Part shown: piece after piece, positions 1 to 10,099 of the stretch | Layout of the letters: each line of letters begins with the position of its first letter | How positions within the stretch are numbered: the stretch's first letter is position 1 | Assembly: GCF_000220395.1 (NCBI RefSeq) | Contig: NW_004086210.1 | Coordinates: forward strand, 1-22,049 | Reading direction: 5' to 3' | DNA: 22,049 bases | From: Ichthyophthirius multifiliis | Taxonomy: Eukaryota > Ciliophora > Oligohymenophorea > Hymenostomatida | Translations under genes and position numbers: made by a program | Notes under the pieces: generated by a model | Database searches by the model: none | Seen by the model: only the letters and a program-made list of their open reading frames with translations | What the model was told of the DNA's origin: nothing

Positions 1-31
<31 letters not shown>
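1..31. repeat. (TA)n microsatellite
   Basis: Uninterrupted TA dinucleotide run at the left edge. It lies inside the second intron of the minus-strand gene whose exons end at 49. Confidence 0.95.
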
Positions 32-43
<12 letters not shown>

Positions 44-592
44 GATACTTTTTAGTTTATATCAATCTCTTAGTAGGATTTAGCTTAAAAAGCTAAATTA
101 ATTTAATTTTAATAGTTTATTTTTACATCATATTATTTATATGTTGGAAAATTTAATTTTATATTCTTAAGTTTGAATTAATTCATATTATTTCTTTATT
201 AATTTAAATTAGATTAAGCTTTTCTTTAAATTATTTAAATGAAATTATTTATTTAATTTATTATCTCATTATGTTATATAACTTTACTATTCAATAAATT
301 AACTGCTTCTAAATGTACTTCTATAAAATAATTTAATGTAGGCTAATATAAATTATTCATTCTTTCATATAATTCATCTAATGTTTCTACATCATACATT
401 TCCATGAAATTTTAGCCCTTTTTAATATTTTATTTATCTATATGCTTATATGTATATGTATTTTACTTGTATTTTATGTATTAGTCTGTTTAATAAATCA
501 CCTAATTAATGTTAGGTTATTTAAGTATCAAAATTTAATTATGGAAAGTTATTTTAAATCTAATTTATTATTTAATGTCTTTCTTAATTCAT
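1..592 (-). CDS. Unrecognised protein, 5' part of gene (3' end outside window)
   Basis: Read with TAA/TAG as Gln. Exon 1 is 592-467 (42 codons from the ATG at 592-590). A 49-nt intron follows (466-418, GTAAAA...AAAAAG, phase 0). Exon 2 is 417-49 (123 codons), then a GTATCA donor at 48 opens an intron that includes the (TA)n run at the window edge. The 165 visible residues contain no known motif. The first 40 are Gln/Asn-rich, and residues around 45-75 are acidic and leucine-rich (DVETLDELYERM), probably helical; the rest is Asn/Gln/Lys-rich. There is no signal peptide or membrane segment, so a soluble intracellular protein is likely. An alternative start is the ATG at 405 inside exon 2, but the upstream exon reads well, has normal ciliate codon use and splices in frame. 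Gene model fairly secure, function unknown. Confidence 0.6.
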
Positions 593-3500
593 TTTTATTT
601 AAAAAATTTTATAACTTAACTTTTGAAACGCTTTTATATTGCTTTATTTGTTTAATTTTTTTATTAATATTATATATAATAAAAATAAAATTTAAATAAA
701 TATTTTAAATAAAAAAAATTGAAAAAAAATATAAAAAGTATTTATATTATAAAATTATAATATGTGTTTTTTTATTTAAAAAAAATATATGTTTATAAAA
801 AAAATATTGAAAAAAAAATTAATAATTATATTAATTTAAAAATTGTATAAATAAAAGAAAAAATATTTATAAAAGCTTTTATTTATAGAGAGCTTTATTA
901 TAATAATTATAACTAATAATATAATATAAAACTATATTAAATTATTGATTTTTTAAATTTTTTGAAAAAATTCAAAAACTAAAAAAAAAAAAGTTTTTAA
1001 AATATTGAAAAAAATAAAATAAAATAATTAAAAATAAATATATAAAAAAAAATATATAAAAAAATATAAAAATATATATATATATATTTATATTCATATA
1101 TATATATTATATTTTATTTTGTATAATTATAAATATTTTTAATAAATATCAATATTTGATATTATTTTTAAAAAATATTAATTGTGTTTAATTTAAAATA
1201 TGATTTATAATATGTAATTATATATAAATAAATCATTCAAATAATATATTTATAATATATAATATTAATTAAAATATTTAATTTATGTTCTATAAATTAT
1301 TTTATTTTACAGAACTATTAATTTTATAATATTTAGATTTTATTTATATTTTTATTTTATTATTAATATTTTTTTTTATATTTCTTTAAAATCATTTTTA
1401 ATATATATTTAAACTTATTTTTATAATTTTAAAGTGTATAATATAAATATATTAGTAAATTACTATACATTAAAAAAACTTATAAATAATTTTTTGTTGT
1501 TGTAAAAATTTTAAAATATAAAAAAATTTTATTTATATATTAAAAATTTAAATAATGTAAAAATAATATCATATAAATTTATTTTATTATAATATCTTTA
1601 TTAGATATAAAATAATATATAAAAATAAAAATAAAAATAAAAAATATTTAAAAAAATTTAATACAATACAAATTTAATAATAATTTATAAAAAAAATCAG
1701 ATATATATAAAATATATATATATATATATTTTTATATATTAAAATATATATATATAATTATATATGTGAATATTTTAATATATTAATAAATATAATTATT
1801 TGATATAAAAAATTATTTATATTTTATGAAAATATATTTATAATTATAAAAAAATGTTTATAATACATTTAATAATTATATTATAATATAATTTTCTTTT
1901 ATTTATTTAATTTTTTTTTTTAATTAATTTTATATTATATATATATTTATATTATATAATTTCTAAAATATTTTTTTATTTTTTTATAATATTTTTATTA
2001 TTTATATAATTGCTTTTTTTTTATATTTTTTGATATATAAAATTATATGTTTTTTTAATTATTCATTAAAATTTTATATAGAAATTATATATACATTTTT
2101 ATTATATAATTATATTTTTTTTTTATTTTAATTTTTTTTATATTTTTTTTTAATATAATTATTAAAATAAATTTTTTATATTGTTTTATTGTTTATTTTA
2201 TTAATATTATTTATTTAATTGTTTACTTATATATATTTTTCTTTTTATATATATATCTATATATTTATATTTTTTTAATTTTTTTTTTTAATATCTTTTA
2301 TTATCAGCTATAATTTTATCTAATAATCTTATCTATATATTTTTATATATTATATCATAATTTTAATGATAAATTTATTATTTATATATATTACTTTTTA
2401 TTTTATAAAATTAATTATGTTATTATCTCAATTTATTTTATTCTTATATATTATTTTTTAAATTATTTCTTTTTTTTATTACTTTTTTTTAATTGTATTA
2501 TATTTATCTAATTGTAATATTTTTTTTACAAGTAATATTGAATATGGTTTATATCTTTACCCATCATATAATAATTAACATTGTATTTTTTTTTCCTTTC
2601 ATACAATTACTATTATTTACATATTTTTTAATAATTTTTTATCATAATCATTTATTTATTTTTTTTAAAGTATTGTTTTATGTATTTTATTTGATTAAAT
2701 GTGTTTTAGTAAAAAATTTTATACGCTTTCTCTATATTCCTTTTTCTTTTTTAATTTATTTTTTAATTATATAAAAATAATCCATTTCATAATTTTATTT
2801 ATTTTTTATTATAATCTATTATATTTTATTTTTAATTAAACTAATTTTTATATTATTTTTAATATTTTTAACTTTTTCTTAAGTTTTTAATAAGTTAGTC
2901 CCCACTTTATTAATTATATAAAATTTAACTTATTTTATGTTACAAGTATTATTTAATTTTCTTTATTTATTTATTAAGTAAAAATCTATTTTATTAAAAG
3001 TTTTGTATTTATTTTTTCATTTATTTTATTTTTTTACTTGTATATTTTTTTTTATTATAGACTTATAAATCGTTTGATATTTTTTTATTATTTTTGTTAT
3101 TTTAGAAATCTTAAAGAAAAAATAAATAAAATGATATAAATAAAATTATAGAAGATAAAATAATAGAATAATAATATAATATGGATTATCAAAATAAATT
3201 ATATTGTATTTAATAATTAATTAAAACAAAAATAAGAAAAAGTATAAAACAAATTATACTTTAATTATTAAAAAAATTAATTTTAAATATAATTTTTATA
3301 TTATATTTAATATTTTATTACTTTTTTTTAAATATATTTTCCATTAAATAAATGATAAATTTAATTTTATTTTATTTTTTCATTAAAATAATCTTTTATA
3401 TAAATATTATGATTCTTTATTTCTAATATAGAAATAAATGATTTTAATAATTTTTCTATTATAATAATAATAAATTAATTTTAGATTTACAAATTACTAT

Positions 3501-3740
3501 TAATTTTTATATTTCACCTGTTTATCAAATTAATTTTCCAAATTAAAAATAATTATTTATTTTATTAATTTCAAAATTAAAAATAAATATATATTTTTTT
3601 TTTCCTTTAATATTATTTTTAAATAAATAGTGTAATTAATCAAAAAAATTATTATTTTTCTTTAAAAAATATCAAAATGTATATAATTTCAATGTTTTTA
3701 TAAATTTAATTCTTTAAAATATTCAAAATTAAAAATTTAT
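593..3740. other. AT-only intergenic spacer, no supported gene
   Basis: About 3.1 kb of nearly pure A/T. From 593 to about 1880 I see only A/T runs and short TA tracts. From about 1880 to 3080 the plus strand is strongly T-rich, then switches to A-rich. In the ciliate code a 235-codon TGA-free plus frame (2370-3077) would encode a Phe/Ile/Leu-rich hydrophobic peptide. Its cytosines are spread over all three codon positions and its length is near what this base composition gives by chance. Minus-strand open stretches (for example 3020-2787, 77 residues) are Lys/Gln/Asn/Ile-only. I do not call a gene here. Confidence 0.6.
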
Positions 3741-5396
3741 ATGTTATTATAAAAATAAAAAGACAAAAAAATTATAATTTTAATCATTCAATAATATTTT
3801 AATATAGAGGTTACTTTGTTTAACTTTAATACATATAAAAAATTTAAATTTAATAATACAATTATCAATAATAATAAAAAGAATTAATATCTTAATACAA
3901 AAAAATAATAAAAATTATAAAAAGAACAAACCCCTTAAAAAGTTAAAATTCCAAAAAAACTAAATATAAGCATACCCTCTTAAAACAAAAAAAAGCATAA
4001 CACAAAAATAAAAACACTAAATCACAAAAAAAATAAAAATAAAAAAATTTAAATGTAAGAAAAATAATTATCAACCTTATCTTAAACTGATCTATCACCT
4101 CCCCCAAAATAAAATCAAGAAAACCAATATGGAATATTCGCTTAATACTCATATTAAAGATACTAATATAAAAGTTAATAATATACTTAATTCAGCAAAA
4201 ACTAAAGTTATGCCGGCATAACAAATGAAATAGTAAAAAAAAAAAAATTAAAAAAATAATAAAAATATAGTTTTGGAACAGAAAATGATATATTAAATCC
4301 CCATAATAACACTAATACCACTTATAATAATTAAAATTCTAAAATAAACCCTGAATACGATTATCACTGCAAATCCGAACTAAAGAATTTCCCTCTCGAA
4401 ATCTCCTACCAAAACAGTGGAATCGGATCTTTTAATATAGATAAATAAAAAAACAATAGTTTAAGTTATTTTATAAATACAAATGATATAAAATTCGATT
4501 AATATTAGTATACTTCCCCTTGTCCTTAATAGAAACTTAATAATAAAAGCCAATCAAATATAAATAATAACTTCTTTTTGGATAACATATTTAATAATTT
4601 AAATGATGATATAACAAATAATAACTATAATACAGATACAAATATAGAAAATACGGAACTAAATAATAAAAAAAAATCCTCCTTTACTTTAGAATTTAAA
4701 AAATAAGAAAACGAGGAACTCTCCAAAATCAAAAATATGCATATAATTAAAAGCAATAGTATATAAGAATAAAACATCATAAATATGTAAGAGGTAGACC
4801 TTAAAAAATTTTAAAGAAAAGTCGAATTTTGTAAATGTAAAAAATCACGATGTTTATAATTATACTGTGAGTGTTTCCTTAATGGGATTTTGTGTAATAA
4901 AAGCTGTATATGTATAGACTGTGGAAACACTGAAAGTAATTTTAAGGAAAGAGAAAAAGCTAGGGATGATGCTTTGAATAGAAATCCAGATGCATTTAAA
5001 CATAAATTTTTGATTATTTCCAAAAGTGAGGCATTAAGCACTGTTACTCATAAAAAAGGGTGTAATTGTAAAAAGACCTAATGTTTAAAGAAATATTGTG
5101 AGTGTTTTTATGCTGGATTGAAATGTACTGATAGTTGTAAATGTGATGATTGTGCAAATTGCGAAGACGGAATGAATAAAATAGTTAGAGAAGAAAGTGA
5201 GGGAAAAAATATAATTTTTTAAGAGAAAAATATAAAATAAAATTAAGAAAAAAATAATAATAAATAAAATAATAGTAGGAGAAGAAAATAAATTATGGAT
5301 GAATAAAAAAATATGAAAAAAAAATTTTGCACATAAAATGATATTTTAAAGCATACTTAGAGTAGTACTTAAATTATTAATTCAATTCAATTATGA
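3741..5396 (+). CDS. Tesmin/LIN54-like CXC-domain DNA-binding protein
   Basis: A single 551-codon frame in the ciliate code, ending at TGA 5394-5396. The CRC module is clear. The first CXC repeat begins at about residue 364 (CKCKKSRCLQLYCECF, then C..C.C..C). A linker contains RNPDAFKHK, matching the conserved RNPxAF element of the family. The second repeat begins at about residue 441 (CNCKKTQCLKKYCECF, then C...C.C..C). Each repeat binds zinc, and a Tyr in each inserts into the DNA minor groove at CHR-type sites (TTYGAA). In animals LIN54 is the DNA-binding subunit of MuvB/DREAM; plant TSO1/TCX proteins are relatives, and ciliates have LIN54-like proteins too. The first 360 residues are Asn/Gln/Ser-rich and low complexity, which is usual for such proteins. 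The C-tail is Lys/Arg/Gln-rich. No intron is needed. The start is uncertain: 3741 is an in-frame ATG but the frame is open upstream, and the next in-frame Met is at 4053. Nuclear transcription regulator; family very sure. Confidence 0.9.
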
Positions 5397-5409
5397 TTAT
5401 TTTTGATAT

Positions 5410-5450
5410 TTCCCTACCTCACCTCTACCCCTTTCTCACTTTTTTTTTTT
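5410..5450. repeat. Polypyrimidine/polypurine tract
   Basis: The plus strand is almost entirely C and T over about 40 nt, with CCC, CCCC and several CC runs followed by a T12 run. The minus strand carries GGGG, GG, GG and GGG separated by short purine gaps. It is the most C-rich stretch in a spacer that is otherwise nearly all A/T. It sits 14 nt past the stop of the CXC gene, so it would lie in or near its 3' UTR. Confidence 0.7.
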
Positions 5451-5959
5451 ATTTATACATATATTAACTTTATATTGTTATTTATATAAATTTTTGTTTT
5501 TATAATTAAATATAGTTTTCTTTTTAATGTTTTTTTTATATATAGATAATTATATAAATGAAAAAAATATTTATTATAAATATATAAATAAAATATATTT
5601 AATTTTTATGTATATTTTATTTAATATATAATATTAAAATTTCTTTTAAATATTTTTTATTTTTACTGTTATTTAAAATAATTAATTAATGATTATTTTT
5701 ATAATATATATATATATTTTGTCAAAATTTATTTATATTAGAGATAATTTTAATGAAATCAATAACATTTTAATAAAATATATTAATATATAAATATTAC
5801 TATCTCAAAAAAATATTAGATATAAAGTAGAGAAACAAAGAAATAATCTTAAATAGACAAAATTACTAGTTACAAGTTTAAAAAATAATAATACTATTTT
5901 TTAATAATTTTTTAATATACTTAATTTTATTTATTTTTAATTTAATATATATACATATG

Positions 5960-5964
<5 letters not shown>

Positions 5965-6001
<37 letters not shown>
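5965..6001. repeat. (TA)n microsatellite
   Basis: A 37-nt TA dinucleotide run in the convergent spacer, with shorter TA runs on both sides. Confidence 0.95.
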
Positions 6002-6009
<8 letters not shown>

Positions 6010-6134
6010 CTTTATATTTTTCAATATATAAATTTTAATTTAAATTAATAATAAAAAATTATAATAAAATAATCTATATATATATAATTTTTCTAATAAA
6101 AAAAAGAACTAAAATAATAATAATAATAAAATTT

Positions 6135-9100
6135 TCAAATTGATTCAATAATGCAACCTTTAATAACCTATTTAGCTTTACTGCATCTTTCAGTATTTAT
6201 TCCACACCAAAAGCTTTCTTATAAGACTTCTAGTATTTTCTAGAAATCATATTATTATAAATACATTTTAATTTATTTATCAGGAGAATCTAATAAGTTT
6301 TTTTTATTACTAAAAGCAATATCAATTAGAACATTAGAAATACAATTAGGAATTTTAATAGATTTTAAATCATAATACTTTTAAACTTAATTAATAATTT
6401 GTTAGAGATAACTATTAAATATATTATTTGCCTATTTTTTAGACAATGCCTTTTTTGAATTCTTATAGTCATTAATATTAATTTTATTTCTTTTAAAAAA
6501 AGGTGTAATATCATTTAAATTTATAGACTTAGTAAACAAATAGCTAGCCCCTAAATCTTCTTTAACAATTCTAGTTAATTCTGTAATATTTTCGTTTTAT
6601 AAAATATACTCTTTAGCTGAAATACATTTACAAATATTTTAATCTTGTTTTTATTCCTCCTTTTAATCTTCATTTTAATCATTATTTTAATCCTCCTCTT
6701 TTTAACCCTGCTATTAATCCTCATTTTCATCTTAAATATTTTCAATATCATCTTCTTTATCGTTTTCTTTAGTTTTATTTTCATATTATTCCGCTAGGCT
6801 ATCATCTAAATTAACATCTCCTTAAATCTCTTCAGTTTATATGACTTTTATTTTTTTAATTTTATATAACTCCCAATGTTCATTTTTTCCTCCTTCTAGT
6901 GAAATTTCCTCATCTTGTTAATTTTCCATATTTTGTGTATTTAAGACTTTAAAAACGTTACCATTTTCCATTTATTTTTAGACTAAAAAATATTAAATTA
7001 TATATTTTTCTGTATCTTTTTTTTTCCCGCACACTTCCAAAAGTAAAAATTATTTTAAAGAACTAGAAAAACTTTTTTTTGAATTTTCCAACAAAAGTTC
7101 TGCTTATGCTTAAATCTCTTTTTTTAATTTAAAATCCTTATTATCATCATAACAGTCTTAAAATAAATTCAATATTTTAACAATTTTCAAAGATATTTTC
7201 TTTTTTTCCGCAGTTTCCAAACCAGTAATTTGAGTATTTAAAACACTTTCACATGTGAATTATTTGCAACCTTCCTATATATTTTACATATAAAGAACAT
7301 TCATTAACTTATTCCCTTTAACATATTCTCCCAAAGAAAGTGGGTTTACAGCTCTTTAATTAATAATAGCTCCCAAATGGCCAAAAATAGTAGCATAAAT
7401 AGTCAATACACTTCCTTATAAAGATTATCCAATAGTAGTTTTGGGAAAATCAGAATCTTTACAAGCTTTAAACGAATCCATTGCTTAATATTTCTATGGG
7501 AAAAGGTCTTTGGTGCACATAATATCAGGAATAATCTAGAAATTAGCCCACAAAGAGTTTTTCTATGAATACTTATAGGTAAATTCAACATCGTATTTAT
7601 CATATTCTTTCTATGCTTTATCCTAAAAACAAAGCCCATTTTCATCTGGGTAAATCTAGGTCTAACTCTCGCATAAAACGCATTCTTTAATTGACTCTCC
7701 TGTACATTTTTTACAGGAAAAGTGACATTAGGAGCATATTTTCAATGTAGAATCCCAAAAAAAGCCTAAATTACACTACTCGCAGGTATTTAAAGCATTA
7801 CAAGAAATACACCTTTCTGGGCATTAATTACATTCGCCAGTACTATCATCTAAAAAGCTTCCATCTTCACATTTTTCAAGAATTTCCGTTTCTTTTTTAA
7901 AATCTTAAAGATCATCGTTTTATTATATATCTAAGATACATTAAATTGGTGTTTTGTCTTATGTAGTATCTTCTATATACCCTATAGGACATTCTGCTAC
8001 ACATTTTAAAAGAGTGTTTACTTAAATATAATAATCTATTCCATCCTTACAACTAGTACATAGTAATTCTTCCGAATCTTAATCACATGTATTGCATGTA
8101 AATGGACATTACTTTTTATCAATAGAATCGATTGCTTATTCTTATTTTTCTAAACAATATCCTGCAATTATTTAATATTAATCAGGATTTTTACATGAAG
8201 TACATTAAGAAGGACCCGGACCTTCACATTAAGCACATGTAGCATGGCATTAAGTACATTTAAATGGATATACTTCAGATTTAAATTCATTATCCTTACA
8301 TTTATCTATATCACAAGGTGAATTTGGTGGAATAGGTTTACAGCCCTCTTCTGGTCTATATATATATATATTATATACAAGTATATTATATATATATAGT
8401 TTACACCATAATAAAGCCTGTAAAACATTTTTTACATTCATAAAATGTATTTCCTGTACATTTTTTACAGAATTAAGAGCATTATAAGCATGAGGATTCT
8501 CCTACATATTCTCCTTCACCACATTATAAACATGTTTTAGCAGTTTTTGTATAATTAGGAGGACAATCTTTTTAACATTTATTAAGGAATAAAATCGTCC
8601 CACTTTTACATGTAAGGCATTATTATACTCCATTATCATCTATATATAGTATAAAATTTATTATATGAATATGTGTATTTATTAATATTTATATGTATGT
8701 TTACCTTTAGGACAAAGCTCACAATTTTCATCATCACAACCTTTACATATGTTTTCTTCTAAAGTAAAACCGGATTTACATTTTAAGCATTTTTTTTAGT
8801 CTGTAGTACAGTAATTGCAGTCTTTTATAGTGCAATTATCACATATAAAATCAAAGCCATTTACATTAGTTTATAATAATTTTTATTAAGTTTAGAGATT
8901 AAAATAACCTTTTTTTTAAAAAAAAAAAAAAGTTTTCTTAATATACATAAATATTTATTTATAAAAAAAATACCTGTAACTTATATTTTCTATTCTGGAT
9001 AATTACAATTCCATAATTTTTGGAAAGTTTATACAAATAATTTTGATAAAGATTTACTTTATTTTAGTGTAAATAATTTTGTTTATTACTTTTTTTAAAA

Positions 9101-9653
9101 AAAATAAATATTTAATTTATAAATAAATAATAATTATATTTACATCTTATACAAATTCTTTATTTTTCATTATTAGTTATATTTATTATGGATCTGTAAG
9201 ACTAATGTAATTTCCTTAACACAATTTACATGTTTCATAAGAATTTCCTAACATTTTTGTCACTTCATTATTACCACAAAACTAATTCTTATTTATAAAT
9301 TAATTGTATAAAAAATACTAAGGCAGTCCCATTAATCCATAATTAATAACTACTTACTATTCAGATAATTAGAATGTCTTTTCTAATTCAATTAGTGTAG
9401 ACATTTCTAAATATTTAGATATACCTACTTTAGTTCCTTTTTAGAGTTTTTAATCTATTTTTACAATACCATCTGTTTCTGCTATATCACAACAGTTTAC
9501 CCTAAGAGCTGCTTCTATTAGTTATTAGGTTAAGGGGGCTGAATAATCATAGCCACATTATTTATTATCAAGCACTTCTTATATTGTTTAGGATTATATT
9601 TTTTCGACTATTTAGAAAATTACTAATAATAGTAATATATTTTTAGAAAACAT
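6135..9653 (-). CDS. Secreted cysteine-rich (furin-like) protein with lysozyme-like C-terminus
   Basis: Five exons: 9653-9144, 9088-8974, 8908-8705, 8639-8405 and 8355-6135. Introns are 55, 65, 65 and 49 nt, all GT...AG; the phases (0, 1, 1, 2) sum exactly to 1,094 codons plus TGA. Residues 1-22 form a signal peptide (MFSKNILLLLVIF, ending IQSQ). Residues 23-228 form an unrecognised domain with CGYDYS and a CC pair. Residues ~231-597 are CxxC/CxxxC repeats of the furin-like/growth-factor-receptor type (for example CLTCKSG, CKKCTG, CEQCNLGFF), as in many ciliate surface proteins. Residues ~600-830 are unrecognised. About 895-925 are Glu/Asp/Gln repeats. Residues 928-1094 resemble the T4-lysozyme fold: NITELTRIVKEDLG near the start, LSKKQANNIF at ~992, a Cys/Leu/Ile/Ala helix, and SFWCGINTERC...KAKQVI near the end. 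No typical GxGH motif or C-terminal GPI/TM segment is seen, so soluble secretion is likely. The gene model is strong, Cys-rich identity good, lysozyme relation tentative. Confidence 0.85.
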
Positions 9654-10099
9654 TACTTTTTTTATATTACTTTATAATTTATTATTTAAAATTTTATATA
9701 TTAATTTTATTGTTTCTTTTATATATAAAAAATCATTTTATATTTAAAAAAAATTATTTTAATAATAAAAATAACTTTTATTATTAAATAAATAAAAAAA
9801 AAAAATAATTAATTATAAACTATATTTTATAAACTATTTTATTATAGGATTATTCTTAAGTTTATTTTTCTAAAATAAAAAAATATTAAAAGAAATTTAG
9901 CCTTTTTATAAAATATACATTAAAATAATAACAAAAATATATTTAATTATTTTTAATTAAAAAAAAAGAAAAAATAAGACTTTAACTAGAACCAAATAAA
10001 AAAAAATAAAAACTAGTTTTTTATTTTAACCATAAATAAAAAAAAATAAAAACAATTAAAGGAATATAAAAAATATAATAAAAAATAATTAAAATAAAA
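9654..10099. promoter_or_regulatory. Shared divergent upstream region
   Basis: 446 bp of A/T-rich DNA between the start codons of the minus-strand secreted protein and the plus-strand membrane protein. It must hold both 5' UTRs and both promoters unless unseen 5' exons exist. I see A-runs and T-runs but no motif I can name. The As just before the ATG at 10100 fit the usual ciliate start context. Confidence 0.5.

Larger units (their letters stand above)
5397..6134. other. Convergent 3' spacer
   Basis: Lies between the ends of two converging genes. It holds a pyrimidine tract at 5410-5450 and a long TA run at 5965-6001. A weak coding-like stretch at about 5720-5890 (plus) reads KFIYIRDNFNEINNILIKY and then a Lys/Gln/Asn-rich segment, but another plus frame reads equally well and no start or splice context decides it. 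I do not annotate a gene. Confidence 0.5.

Noticed and set aside
442-699. Plus-strand 85-codon hydrophobic frame ending in TAA
   Set aside because: It is the antisense shadow of the first exon and first intron of the minus-strand gene at 1-592, and TAA is not a stop here.
5720-5890. Possible small exon in the convergent spacer
   Set aside because: Two plus frames read equally well, without start, stop or splice evidence.
8250-8441. Short minus-strand frame starting within the cysteine-rich gene
   Set aside because: It reads through the 49-nt intron 8356-8404; the spliced frame joins both flanking exons correctly.
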